DNA from: Nephromyces sp. MM_2019
Taxonomy: Eukaryota; Apicomplexa; Aconoidasida; Nephromycida
Reading direction: 5' to 3'
NCBI GenBank assembly: GCA_015657535.1
Contig: JADHZB010000022.1
Location: forward strand, 1-64,000
Length of the DNA: 64,000 nt
The notes below the pieces were generated by a model that saw only the letters and a program-made list of their open reading frames with translations, had not been told where the DNA came from and did not search any database. Positions 10,201 through 22,800 of the stretch are shown here, one piece after another; positions within the stretch are counted from its first letter, which is position 1; each line of letters starts with the position of its first letter. The translations under genes and the position numbers were made by a program.

Positions 10201-11858
10201 CTAACACACACACACACCTTTCAAGAGTAGCTCCAAGTGACTTCCAATTTTCATCATACAATGACATATTCGTGTATATAAACTTTACATCCTTCTCCAG
10301 CTTTCTGTCCAAACTGTTTGATTCATTCTCATCATCTTCAACTTTCCGGCTATTCCCTTCATATTCATCACTTTGGAAGTTGAACTCATCAAATTTCTGC
10401 TTAAGAGGGCGAACTCCACACTCCGTCATACCTACCCATTTCATCACTTTCCTCAAAAGATCAAACTGAGGATGAAGAGGGGAAAATATTTATACAAATT
10501 ATGCAGAAATCAACAAAAGATAGAAATTTTCAAGGAAGGAGAGGTAGAAAGATAATAGGAGGGAAGGGTGGAAGGAGAGGTGGACTTACGTACGCCCAAT
10601 AGACGCGTTTTATCTTGAAAATTTTAATGTACATAAACCTCGGATATGCGTATTCACTGCTATATAACAGCGCAAAAAAACAGTTTTCCTTAGAAATGAG
10701 GAGAGTTTAGTTCGCAAAAAGTATCAATATATTTGAAAATCTTCAAAGAAGTATATCAATTAAATCTAGCCTCACCTGGCGCCAAACAGGAGCTTCTGGT
10801 ATCCCTAATGCCGAAGCTAAACAAAAAAAGGACACAAAAACGAATGTGAGAAGACCCTATTCTCACACACACATAAAAAAACACATATACACTATCAACA
10901 AGCTTAAACACAAGAAAACTCTTGGGTTTACATACATCGCCCAAAGAGAAACAACACAAACACAATCCCCAAACTTAAATACAAGAAAACTGTCAACATC
11001 CATCAGGTGCATATATACACGATAAAACACACACAAAGCATCAAAACTAGAAAAGCACAGAGGATGTAACTCTACCGATAGGCTTAGTTAGACGTCCCTT
11101 TAAAGTATTCAAAAGGATTATCTTCTTCTTCCTTTCCTTCAGAATTTCTCTGATTATTGGAATATTTAGGCCATAATAACTGAAGATGAGGGAACCAAAG
11201 TTGAAGATGAGAAAAAAACGAGCAAAAAGAGATAACTTTATACTTTTGATGAAGAAAATGTAAAGAAAACACACATCGACACACATAAAATCTAGGCAGG
11301 CGCACCTAAAATCCAGGCAAGCACACATAAATGGAGCCACATACACACATGGAGCCGCACACACACCCACACACATATCCATATATTAAAATTAAACCCT
11401 AGAATTACATCCAAAATCTCATATGTATTCTAATGAATTAAGCACTATATAAGCCTCCTACTGATGTTAAGCACCAAAAAAGTGAAAAGTCACACAAACG
11501 CTACAGATTGCATAAACGAAGGTAATACACACACACACCAAACTCCCAAATCACAGTTTGCATCGTATAAGCTTACCTACGAATGAGATTTTTTTTAGTT
11601 TCATATGAGAGCCTAACATGAGAAAAGTTCAAAAAAGTGTAGGGATTGACCTGAGACACACGCAGGAAAATGCAGCTCCTTAATATCATAAAATTACATA
11701 TAACCGGGCCTCTTAGAAAGCGCGATTGAGAGCAAAACTTCACAAGGCTTAACACGCGCACACACATACAAAGACAAACACACAAACACAGACCCACTCA
11801 CACCATGAGGATACACCTATATATATCGTTATCCCAACTAATAAACAGATAAAACAAG
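7224..11858 (-). CDS. GPHR/GTG-family multi-pass membrane protein (Golgi pH regulator-like), many exons
   Basis: Candidate member of the GPR89/GTG family: Golgi-membrane anion channels in animals, GPCR-type G proteins in plants. Phase-matched exons run 11817-11858, 11577-11711, 11076-11179, 10776-10816, 10218-10465, 9956-9991 and 9863-9907. A hydrophobic open stretch follows (9596-9812), then smaller exons (about 9463-9484, 8541-8592, 8447-8470, 8355-8391, 8050-8094, 7578-7663, 7422-7459), ending at 7224-7319. Family marks in order: LFYLFISWDND; a GFGAVN(T)PYTY-like QVNPYTFLN; a basic EILKERKKKIILL where the family has KKKR; ALHWASIFLLFIGCILL followed by IRGIL, matching the ISLLFIG...SVRGFL block; PKFFRFSAS; SKPITEY; and a C-terminal VEVYALLHTIVLYALAY...SASHYP. 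No N-terminal helices were found upstream of 11858. Some junctions are unresolved near 9596 and at 7.5-8.6 kb. Introns are UG-rich in the transcript. Confidence 0.68.
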
Positions 11859-12075
11859 CTGAAACTCTCTCCTCTTCACAAAATTAACTTTTTAAACCCA
11901 TTTAAAATCAGTGTACGTACACTGCCACAGGTGCTGATTAACCCTGTTTTTCAGCCTATTTTTTTGTCGAATCTTCTTCATTTTCCACAATAAACGCCAA
12001 AAAAAGCTAATTAAGCTATGAATATCCTTAAAACTCCTCTTCATCCTTCTTTTTTACAGTAAAGACTCCTAAATC
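11859..12075. promoter_or_regulatory. Region between the unknown minus gene and the GPHR-like gene, with palindrome
   Basis: Separates the probable stop codon of the upstream minus gene (12076) from the first recognised GPHR exon. It contains the 16-base palindrome CAGTGTACGTACACTG at 11909-11924, identical to the core at 4032-4053. The missing N-terminus of the GPHR-like protein should lie here or further up, but I could not find it, so this may be partly intron. Confidence 0.4.
11909..11924. repeat. 16-bp perfect palindrome, second copy
   Basis: Exact palindrome CAGTGTACGTACACTG, matching the core of the 22-bp palindrome at 4032. Flanks differ from that copy, so conservation is limited to the palindrome. 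Partial versions occur at 4785-4798 (AGTGTACATACACT) and 12541-12552 (CAGTGTACGTAA). Confidence 0.8.
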
Positions 12076-15000
12076 TCAGTCTATAAGCTCGTCTTCAAAC
12101 CCTCTCACTTTCTCTCTCACTTCCTACAGAGAAGCTCCTTCAAAACCTCCCTCTCTCCTCTTGAACAGCTTCCTCAAACTTTCATTTTCACACAGTTCTC
12201 ACTAAAAATCGCAACAAAAAACCTCCAAAAGCTTCCTTTCTTGAACTTTCTGAAAAAAATCCTTCAAATCCCTTCATCTTCACACACTAAAATCCTTCTT
12301 CCTCATAGACATGGGATGTAACACATACCATGGCAGGCTGTAGGTAGGAAAAGATGGCAAGTAACACGCGCTATGGCGATAAGCAAAGGCGATAAGTAAC
12401 CAGCACCATGACAGCCTCTACAGAAGCAATTTCATCAACTAACACACAGCATTACAGCCTCCACACATATAGCAACCAACATACCAAGGCAGGCTCCAGA
12501 TAAGCAAAGAACTGATACTGTTGCAGCAGGAAGTTGAGCGCCAGTGTACGTAACTGAGCATCATAGAACTTGCAGATCTGTGCAGCCTCCTGCCGTGATG
12601 AAACATGCTTTTCAATGTCATCATCGTGTAAAGAGGATAAACTAGGGCTATTCTTCATTCTTGAGGCTAAGTTTAGTGTGCTTTTTTGCGTATGCTGCTC
12701 GATTGTAGCGATGATAGGCGTCTTGGATACTTGTGTCTTCATCTCGTGATGGCCATACGCTGAAGGTGCCGCCAAGTTGGTGGGTTTCTTGATAGCTGAA
12801 GAGGCTCCATTAGGGATAGGAGGAGTCTTTGTGCAGGTAAAAAGTATGTAATCCAAGGCTTGCTCCACTGCAAAGGCATTTTGTTCGAAAAAAGCAGATT
12901 GAAACGTGTGCGATAGCAAAATCTATGAAGCGACAGTAATAGCACACGAAATATCCTTTACTCCGGATCCTTAATGAAGGCATTTTCCCTCAATTTTTGC
13001 TCATTTGAAAGCCTTTTATAAGTGTGCAAGAAGAGCAGTACTCAATGCTCTCATTTCTATGAAGCTTTTGATTATATGCGTACGAATTTTGAATGACTTG
13101 AGGAATGTGTAGATTACCCAACCCGCTTAAGAAAGCGATTTCAATAGTGTTTATCGAGCGGATATTTAGTGCTAAAGTTACCAGTCATCTTCAAAGGATA
13201 GGTTTTGCGATAAGAGTTTTCCTTGAGATTTACTAAGAACATTCGAGCGAGTTGTTTTTTGGTGTATTAAGTTATCCTGTAGATAGCTAAATTTCATCCT
13301 ACTCAGCTACCAATAGCCACCAACGTGAAGGCACACACGCGCATGTGTAGATACTGGCGTGGAAAGAGAGATAAGCACATGTGTTGATATTGAGGTAGAC
13401 AGATATACAGGCCTGCAGTCGTACATAGGGGGCAGACATTAATGTGCAAAGACACACACGTGCACGCACACCTGAGACTATAGATGTAAGTCAACAAATT
13501 ACACACTAAAAATGTTTTCTGCATGCACATCAAAATGATCTTATATCCTCAGGCTATATCGATAATCTCTAAAGCATTCAAAACCTTTTACTTTAGCTCT
13601 TGTACAAACGAAGCCAGCTAAAAACCCCTCAGTGCCATTTTCTAGCAAATTAGTTATCTTCAGTATTGTATTACCTGTAATTCCATTCAGCCATAGCTCC
13701 AGGATGTTGTAATGTATAGAGACTGGATCAATGGAAACGAAGCAGATATCTTCCTGCATCATCTTGCAGGCAAGTGGAGAAACAAGTGAATATGAAAGGA
13801 TCCTTATAATTGCTTTTTGTATTTAAATAACGAAATTTCAACGTGTTTCTCAGTTTTAAGCAATGCCTATAGGCTATTCCGGATAATCTATGCGCTGGAG
13901 TGCTGTGCATGCTAAAAAATGGGTGGAGGACTGGCAAATGGCCTTTGTTTATCTCTAAAAGCAAAGCAAGACACCAAAGCGCTCTCCTTCTAATTTTCCA
14001 AAGCAGAACAAGCAGTGATCCCAGCTTAAAAGCTCCTTTCGTTCATCAGATGCATTTGCAGTGAGGTGGTTATGCGAGAAATACTTATAGCGTCGCACAG
14101 CGCGAGACTTTTCTATTTCAAAAAAATGTTATAAAATCAGCGCACAGACAATATACAATGATAGGCCTACTACTCAAATTCCAAAGGAATTCGCGGCCAT
14201 GGATTACTATGGTGTATGTGATTGCTTATCATAAGGTATACGGACCTGAAGAAAGGGATCTTCTTCCTAACAGTCTGTGTGTGTGCACTTTCTGTTAAGG
14301 GAGGAAGTTTATGCGTAACCCGTAATATTCATCCTTCAATAGAGTCGATGCTGCTTCCTCACCGAAATCTTTGAACTCGGGGAAAAGCAGCAAAGTACGC
14401 AGGATCAGCAACTGCCCGTAGCTACAGTTGTAACTTTATTACCAGAACTTTCTATCGTTTGATTGCTGGTAGGGAGATTGAACGACTGAATCATGAAAGC
14501 AGGCGTCGTCAGAGAGGATTTTTTTACCCCCCCTAACTTGCCCAGGTAAGGTCAAAATCCTCCTATTACTTTTTTTCCACAAGCTACGAGAAACTCAAGG
14601 TTGAGTACTAGTTTTCTTTAAAGTGTAAATTTGCGAGTAAACACTTAACCCTGAGAGTTAGCGTACACTATTTAAGCAGGAAGAAGCCCCATCGCCTCAC
14701 CCTCTTTATGTACAGGAAAAGAAAGATTTTTGGTGTATGCACATCTCTCTGAAAGGCTTCTCGCCTACACTGTTTAAACGCCTGGAAATTACAGCAAAAG
14801 CGTGTATGAGATATCCTCTCTCCTCCATTCTTTTGATATCATTCCTTAACTAAATTAGCCATCACTAGGTTATGCAGCACAGTATCATCGATGAAAAATC
14901 AAAACCTCAAAGCAGTAACTGGGGAAGTCTGAAATAAAAAAAATATAGGCACTTTGCTGTTTAATTAGGAAGCGATAGCAATGAGATATTCCTATACCCA

Positions 15001-18000
15001 GCAGGAAACAATTCTTTTTAGCACAAAAATTTATAAAATTTTTCACAGAAGCACTAATAACATCAATTGGTATAAAAGATGCTTTAAAAGAGGAGATATT
15101 TACAGTATGAACGTTAAAATATATGTTTCACGGGGGTAAGTACCATCCAGCTAGTAGGCAATATAATTATGATTGGATGTAAGGTCGTGCGTAGGAAAAA
15201 AATCCTGAGCCCTAGGGTGTGTGTAGAAGCTGCCAGGAGGGAATAGCACGTATTTTTAATATGCTTCATCTATCAGGTTTAAGAAGTGATAACTAGACAA
15301 AATCTGAACTTATTGCTAGTATCTATGTAGTTCCTATAGGGTTATTGGTATCCTTATTAATATTTATTTCTATTAAAAATCGCTTGTGAAAATCTACTTG
15401 CTATCGTTAAAAAAACGGGTCCTCATCTTCTTCCTCGCTAGAACTCTGCATGCACAGCTCGGCATGCATTAGACTGCATATTTACAAAAAAAAATCAAAA
15501 ACTGGAAATTCAATAGGAAGATTTTTTCTGCTTAAGTTTATCCCGTCGTTATCTGCCCGCACAATTAGGTTTTTCTTAGAATCTTGCAGATTCTGTGGAA
15601 GCAAAGAAGCTTGTATTTCAATGAGTAATATTTCCACTCTGCTGGATCGTTACATGGAGTTAAATACCATTTATTATACTACACCATTAAATATAATTTT
15701 TTTGGTTTCTTTCGTTAAAAAATGATTGCCAAATTGTATTCGCTAAAACAAAAAATATATAAAGATGATTACTTTATACAGAATACATTGTGTATGCTTT
15801 GTTACATGGTCATGGATGACCCATGATTGTGTTGTAGCTACCTCCTTGCAAAGCAATGTTTTTTTTTATCAAAATAGCGATGCTTGTGGAGGAGCGAAGT
15901 TTTTAATGTGGCTAGTTGCTCTCTTGGGGATGCAGAATGTATGTTGATATATGTATCAAATAGTTTGACTGCTCATCCAGAGCATTCGGTTTTTAATGTA
16001 GTTACCCATAAAAACATACTCATAAGCGCCCACACACACCCATACGTGCACATCCATACGCCTATAAAGATTGTGTGCAGCCTTTTCATATCAAATAGAA
16101 AATCCTCCGTAGGGACGTTTCAGGAGCAATATTTTTGGTTTACCGCGCTTATGACGAATGCTGTTACGCGATATTTAGAGATTTCTACAGATAAAAACTC
16201 AAAACTATTATAAAGAGATTTTTAATTTTCAAAAGTTGAATTGAAGGCTTAATACGAAGAATATTGTAGTAGAAAGAGCTAATATTATTAAAATCATTAT
16301 TAGAAATTATGGAAAAACTTTAATTGAAATTATGTGGTTCTCAAAATTTTGCTCTCATTCCCGCATGCTGCCTTTTTGCCTTCTTATTCTGCTATTCAAA
16401 CCTTAATGGAATTACGCTCTCTTTTTTTTTGCCTTGGGTAGCCGACTTACTTGAAGGGTATGACGCTCTATATGGGAACTATGCGCAATGCGCTTTGCTT
16501 TATATACTTGTGGTATTCCACGGGATGGAAGGAAGAAACATACGGGCTTAGCTTGGGTAGAACTTTACTTGTTTAAGTATACTACACCTTGTGCTATCTT
16601 AAGTGAACTAGTAATTTTTTCTTAGTCCGGAAGTTTTATCGCAAATGCAATCATTATTTTGGCAACTCAGTTATTCTAATGATTGCTGATGTTAACTTTT
16701 TTAAATTATAATTTTCATTGTTTAATCCGATAAAAATTTTATTGAAATATACTAAAATCCATTGTAAAATATATAATAGATAATTATTGATTTATTGATT
16801 ATTCGAATTTGTATCATTAATTTTTTGTGTTGGCAGGGCACAAGTCTCATTTTGAAGAAAATAGCACAGCCACATATAGTTTACTAAATAAGTGTAGCAT
16901 ACTGGAAACTCCAGGGTATATTTTAATGCATTTCTATTTTGTTTGTATACGCATGCTGTGACCGTTGAGATTCTTAGATGCTTCAACTTCAGCGATTGAA
17001 GAAGATGGAAAAAATTCATGAACTTGTACAAAAGCGTTTTTGCTGCCGTAATTTTCAGCGAAGTAAACGCTTAATTTTTGTTTTCAATTCTATAATGAAG
17101 AAAATAGACTGCAGGTTAAATAATACGGGCTAGTATTTTACCTGAGTAAATGGTACTGAGTCTCTCCTTTAGCACTGATAGATCAAATCCTTGTGATAGA
17201 AGAAGGTGAAGGGCACATGCCATCTAAAATAGTAACGAGATTTAATCAAAAATTCAGCCTGGGGATGCAAATAGCTATAGCATGGTGCCAGTAGCAGCGT
17301 GTGAAATCTATATTGTAGCTTATGAAAAAGACGATCATTTTCAGTTGCAAAAATTCCAACAAGGAATATTGTTAATAAGCTCTCTGTTAACTACAGGCAA
17401 GGAAGAATTTACATTAAGGTTTTTGGCACCGTCATTACTTCGCTTAATTTTTGGTATTCATAAAAAAAACTTTCTTTTTTCTATCATTAAGTGTGGCAGT
17501 CTTTTTTTCGTTTTTTTATATTGACAGAGATGCTTCTTACCCTGAAATCATGCCTAGATCCTTACTAGTTGTAAGCAGTAGCAAAAAATATCCCTCCGCA
17601 CTGAAAATATCACTTTTAAGGTTATCTTACCTAGTCATATGCAATATGTGGCATTGTATATACTTGTGCTAAGTGTGCGAAATTATGGCTCTTATAAACT
17701 ACAAGAAATCGAGTGGGTAGATATAAATATCATCCCATCAACTATCCTACTGCGGTTATTGGAAATTTAAACGCAGATAATCTAAAAAAAACCTGCCAAT
17801 GAATGAAAATAGAGCCAAAAAAACTCTGATTGTGCCTATTATCGAAATCATGTACTAATTTGTGCTGTGCTAAATTTTCCGTAATATAAGTGCGATAAGC
17901 ACCGATAAAGCCAAATTATGACGCAACCTACAACCAGAAACACGAGGGCAATCTATAACGATGAGTTCAATTGAAAGTTATGTTTTCACAATGATGATTT

Positions 18001-19464
18001 TACAAAGGTACATTTCAAGAAAATTATTTTCTTGCAACAAAAACTACTGTGTGCACATCGAATGCCCGAAATTCTGTGTTTACAGAAAACTAGTGTGGTA
18101 TAAAGCTTTGAGAGTTTGCTGAGGATTCATTAGTGAGTCTTACGTGCATGGTTTTTTATATAATTAGGTTTGAACTGATATTTGTTCTTATAAAAACCTT
18201 TTCGAATTTCCAAGCTGAATACACATAGTAAACTAAAACTATGAATATGCAGTACCGCAATAGTGTTACTATTACTACAGTTGGAGAGTAACGTGCTGGC
18301 TGGCTACTTACTAAAACCGAGAATCGTTGCTCGTCCTGCTTACGGTAGTCAGCTACCTTGGGTTCGGCGCACTGAATGCTACTGCAACCTGGTCAAGGGT
18401 TACTGCATCTAATATAGAGTGTCACTTCTGGTGGCGCCGGAAAAAGATGTCAACCGCTCATCGTAAGTAAGCCGATGAATTGATAGGTACTCAGATTTTA
18501 TTTTCATCCTTGTAATAAAGCTATATCTCTTTAAATGCTAGACAATTGCGCCGCTTTAATTTTATTCTTTGTTTCTTTTCACATTGTGCTGATGCTGTGG
18601 GAAAAGCGTGGTGTAAAATAATCACTTTAAGGAGAAAAAAGGCTTCACATAATAAGACATAGAATTCCAGTTGAAAAGGTGTACCTTGTGAACCTCCTAA
18701 ATGCACTATAAGGTATATTCCCACATTCGCAGTAACAAATACTACGGTGCAATAAAGTATTTAAAGACTTTATAGTAAGCATAACTTAGCTTATTGGAGT
18801 ATGGCATGCTATGATCTACATTCTGCTACATGTCAGTGAATACCTTCTTTTCAAAGAATGATGGAACAAAGACGTGCACAGCGTCTATATTCAAATAGCA
18901 GTAATTTTCTATAATGAATATTGTTATGAGCTTTAAGTGACCTTCATAATCTTCAGCACGCGATATTTACTGGCTGTGAGACTTGGTGTAGGATTTTATC
19001 CAGCCGAATTGCGTATATAGCATCGTAAATTAGAATATATATCGGTGGTGAAACTTTATTCAAATAATCTTTGGATGCGATGCTCTTCCTTTACACATTA
19101 GAATCCACAACCAATAATGGTCGAGTAAGGGGTTGAAGACGCCCTCGATGAAATTTACCCTGGTGTTATTGTGCAAGTGACAGGCATAAACTAAGCGAGG
19201 TCTTACACTATGGAAGTTGCTGCTCCATGGCCTTAGGCTGACATTCAAAATAACTTGAATTTACAAAAGCATCGAATAGCATGGGAGACGACTACGCATC
19301 AGTGCACTTAAGCTTGAGACGCAACCTGCTCCATTTATTGATAACATTACCCGTTTCCTAGGGAAGGAATAACGCCTAAAGGAGTTTTTAAATCTGTAAG
19401 TGGATAGTAAGCATCGAGGCTTCAAAACGAGGCACTTCAGTCGTACTTCACTTCCCGAATGCAT
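12076..19464 (-). CDS. Large unrecognised minus-strand gene, about 15 exons, divergent from HAP2
   Basis: A probable start is ATG at 19464 (MHSG, then a weak donor). Phase-consistent exons follow at 19351-19393, 19207-19237 and 19159-19190. After a gap come 18312-18388 (contains CAEPKVADYRKQDEQRFSVL), 17142-17223 and 16951-17042 (contains LLYKFMNFFHLLQSLKLKHL), 14701-14781, about 14443-14465, 14363-14411 (LLILRTLLLFPEFKDF), 13975-14112, 13592-13762, 12485-12867 (127 codons), 12203-12286 and 12076-12123, ending GFEDELID-stop. The product is helical, leucine-rich and mostly soluble, like a scaffold or tethering factor. A short stretch recalls the LFLIKHLLILRE region of COG3/Sec34, too weakly to name it. 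Exons are missing between 14.8 and 16.9 kb and between 17.3 and 18.3 kb. It could be two genes. Confidence 0.5.
12310..12500. repeat. Degenerate tandem repeat copying an exon-intron junction
   Basis: Four to five diverged copies, about 35-45 bases apart, of a pattern that on the minus strand reads AGGCTGYCATGGTGYTGGTTAC. The copy nearest 12485 coincides with the 3' end of the 12485-12867 exon and its gtatgttgg donor; the others lie in the following intron. It looks like tandem duplication of a splice junction, with decay of the copies. Confidence 0.4.
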
Positions 19465-19865
19465 CTGCTGCTCACATCATCTAATCGGCACCACTGATTA
19501 TTTTTTCAATCAAGAGCCTCCTTCATCCTGCGGCGCATAGTTGGCTCTTTCATTAGTGTTCATGGTCACATCAATACTACAATAGTTAGCATCATATGCA
19601 GAATAATTTCTCTTGCGCTTATCTCATATCTAATGGCAAGTATAGCTTCTAGCTCGATGGCAGTAGTAATTAGTACTTTTTGTATCCATTTAAGGGTGTG
19701 TTCTTCAATGATGATTCGTTATATAGCTGCGATCGTACTGTAGTATCGCTAGTTGCTTAGGGAACAACTGCACTACCTGCACCAATATCTTTTGTTTATG
19801 TGTCTTAGTTACAACAGCTTGGCTCTCGTGAAATAGCCTGCAGTAAACCAAGGGAATATGGAATA
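19465..19865. promoter_or_regulatory. Divergent promoter region between the unknown minus gene and HAP2
   Basis: About 400 bases separate the proposed start codons of two divergent genes. A 20-codon minus-strand open segment at about 19530-19590 ends in a stop and has no usable donor, so I did not include it in the gene. No recognisable motif was found. Confidence 0.4.
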
Positions 19866-22800
19866 ATGAAAAATTCAGGGATATTCTTCCTTCTTTTCAA
19901 TTGGTTATCTACCAGTAAATTGCGTCTGAAGGACTCAGCGGGATGCGTATGGTTACTGCTAGCCCTACTAGCCCTTGCAAACCTGATGAAGGGGCCAAGT
20001 CCCTACTCATTCTTCGGTTATGCAGCTACCTTTACTGGTAATATCACCAATGAGTGCACAGTGAGAGATAAGAGGGACACTGACATATGGCTAGGAACAC
20101 CAATCGATAGAGCAAAGTACCAAGAGTGTTTGAGCACCATAGATATAGATGTTGTCGTACCCAAACTTCAGGTATCTGCCCTCCAATAAATGGATTGTTC
20201 ATTTTTCGGCATGTATCATATTGCAGAGAGAAGGTATTCAATTAAAATAGCGTGCTTAAATATTTGGACATGCCACTTCCTGAGAGCTGCTGTGTTTTGA
20301 AGCCTTAAAAGTACATGCTGTGTTCATGCATTTAATGGGCAATTGTTGATTAGCCCTGTCCAACCTTTGCATAGTCCGATTAACATGAGAGCCTTGGTAG
20401 TTGGTTTTTAAAAGCTGTTGTTATTCAACATCGATTCATGATTAGGGATAAAAAATGCCAATACCAGATATTCACAATCATTGTTCTGATTTCCTACTCC
20501 ATTATCACAGTTAGCATCAGCTACAAGATTTCTATTTTAGCTACATTAGTGTTAAAAAAGGCAAATTGTCCCATTAGCTTATTATCATTATTCCTGGCAG
20601 TGCTACAGCAGTTACCTTGCAATAGCTTCATAAGGGCTTCAAATAGCATTCACTTCTGTTATCGAAATGTGTTACATATAGTGTAATTGGCGTTAAGAGT
20701 AAGTAAAACATACTCCTGGAGAATAGCAGCAATCCAAATTGCGTAGCTAAACCGTACTTTAAGGTGATCAACGGAGATAAATCATAACTTAATTTAAAAC
20801 CTGAACAAAACTGTTGACCTCAATTGCAACTATTAAAAAAAATAAAAATTAATTGCTTAAAAGTTATAGGATGCTTTGAAGTCGTGATAAAATTTCAAGG
20901 AACGCAGGAGATTGTAAAGATTATTTAAACAGACTCCAATTTTAGCAGGTGGTGCAATGACATTCTGTTCAGAAGTCTGGATGATCCAAAAGGTTGATGC
21001 GCTATATGTACTTTTGTAACAGGCTCGTGGCCTCACCAGCCGAAAATGAGAACACTCACAATATGTACCCACTATTTCTTGATGCGCTTAGAAACTATCC
21101 ATTAATCACGTACTTTTTCCGCCCCTGATAAGTCACCACAGTGACATATGTATCGAGTTCCGATAGAAAATACAAAAGCGTTATGCTTATCGCATCGTAT
21201 GACGAGATGCGAATGTGTTTAACCAAAATTTGTAGCCAGAATTAGTGGCTTCGTAGTCCGCTTGCTTGTAGGGAATTAAAGAGGTTATAGTGGCAGCGCA
21301 TGAATTGCTTGAGCACACATCAAGTAAAGCATATTTGGGAGAGAAACTAGCATTTAATGTTCTGAAATACTGTTACAGCGGCTGGAATGCCGTGCTTGGT
21401 AAGCATAAGGTATGACACAGCAAACGGCAGAAAAGCCCCCTGTAATAGCAAAGTGTGCTGAAATCAAGTTGGTCTTGAGCTACAACGCGGTGAATCTGGG
21501 GTTTTGTTCGGCAGGACCAGGAAGTGCGTTTGACAAAGAGGGAGCTGCAACAGCCAGTACCCGGATATGAATTTGTGGAAAGTTTGGGTGAAGCGGAAAA
21601 TGTTGTGCTTACTTTGAGGAAGAGCAAGGTGGAGTTTTTTTACGAGCTCCAAAAAAGTCCGGTGAGGTTTGATGCTAGAAAGAATACAATGCCATATCAC
21701 TTATAAAATGAGAATGAACTCCAATTCTTTTTAAACTGAGCTGGCAAAATGCCTATTCCTATGACTGCATTAGGTGTTTTCTCAGTTGCGATAAGAATAG
21801 CTGCTATGATGATCTACCACTCAGGGTACTGTATCCAATATCTAATTTTCGGCTATACATTGTTAGTGTTGAGACAAATTATTACGTTTTCTTCGATGAT
21901 AAAAAGCATGTACATTGAACTGAAGGCCAGTCCGCTGGATGGGAAGCTTAACATTGCGTATGAAATATCAGTAAGCTCCCTGAAGATTGAACCACTTCGA
22001 TTGTTTACTTGAAACCACCTATACTGCCTCACCTTCTAGATATGTTACAATTGAGACTTTAGTCGTATTCTCCATTCGCGAAATTGCACCCTATTGCATC
22101 GTTGGGCCTAAATATGCGTCATAATCTGGAGTTAGCATTTACACTTCGCTATACAGCCTACCTTGTTATCACCCCTCTCCCCCCACTGAGGCTTGGAATG
22201 ACAGCTACGTAGCAATATAGTTACTATCCTTATATTGGCTTCATTAATCCTTGTTGCTTACTGGTTTTCTGCGGACATACCCTGAAAAGTTAAATTTACT
22301 TCCCAAAACCCCCTTATATGAGTAAAGCATATAGATTGCCGGTCGGCACCCTTAGCACAATGTAAATCTGGCTTTAACTTTAGTAATCCTTGGTTGGCGA
22401 TGTCATGCAGTACGACCTTCATTTCGCAGCACAAGAGATGTGTATATATCACAGCGCCACGGAAATCAAGGCTGGCAACAATGAGGAAGAATGCGGAGTT
22501 TCTAATGTGAATACTCTGTGTGAAGACGCATTAAATAACAACCTGACATCGGAACAATCCTACTGTGAAACGCATCCTCGTCCCTCCACCTGGATAAACA
22601 CAAGAAATTGGACTGCCTATCTACCAATGAAGTACCAGGCTTGCTGCTCATGCGCAACCTCGTTAAACTTAAATAGAGATAACCTCATTTCACGATCGAA
22701 CGTGAACTGCTGGAGTCCGCATAGCCCGCCAAGTAAGCCAATGAACTAAAATTAGCGTAACTCCGTCGCTCAATGTAGCTCAGCCAAAGTATATGTAATA

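Noticed and set aside
4900..12000. CA/TG repeats considered as CRISPR or telomere arrays
   Set aside because: No fixed repeat-spacer structure; they are dinucleotide-rich introns of eukaryotic genes.
18425..18471. + strand exon-like segment with strong gtaagt donor at about 18470
   Set aside because: No acceptor-linked neighbour and it lies inside the minus-strand gene; it could be an upstream non-coding HAP2 exon, but nothing supports that.
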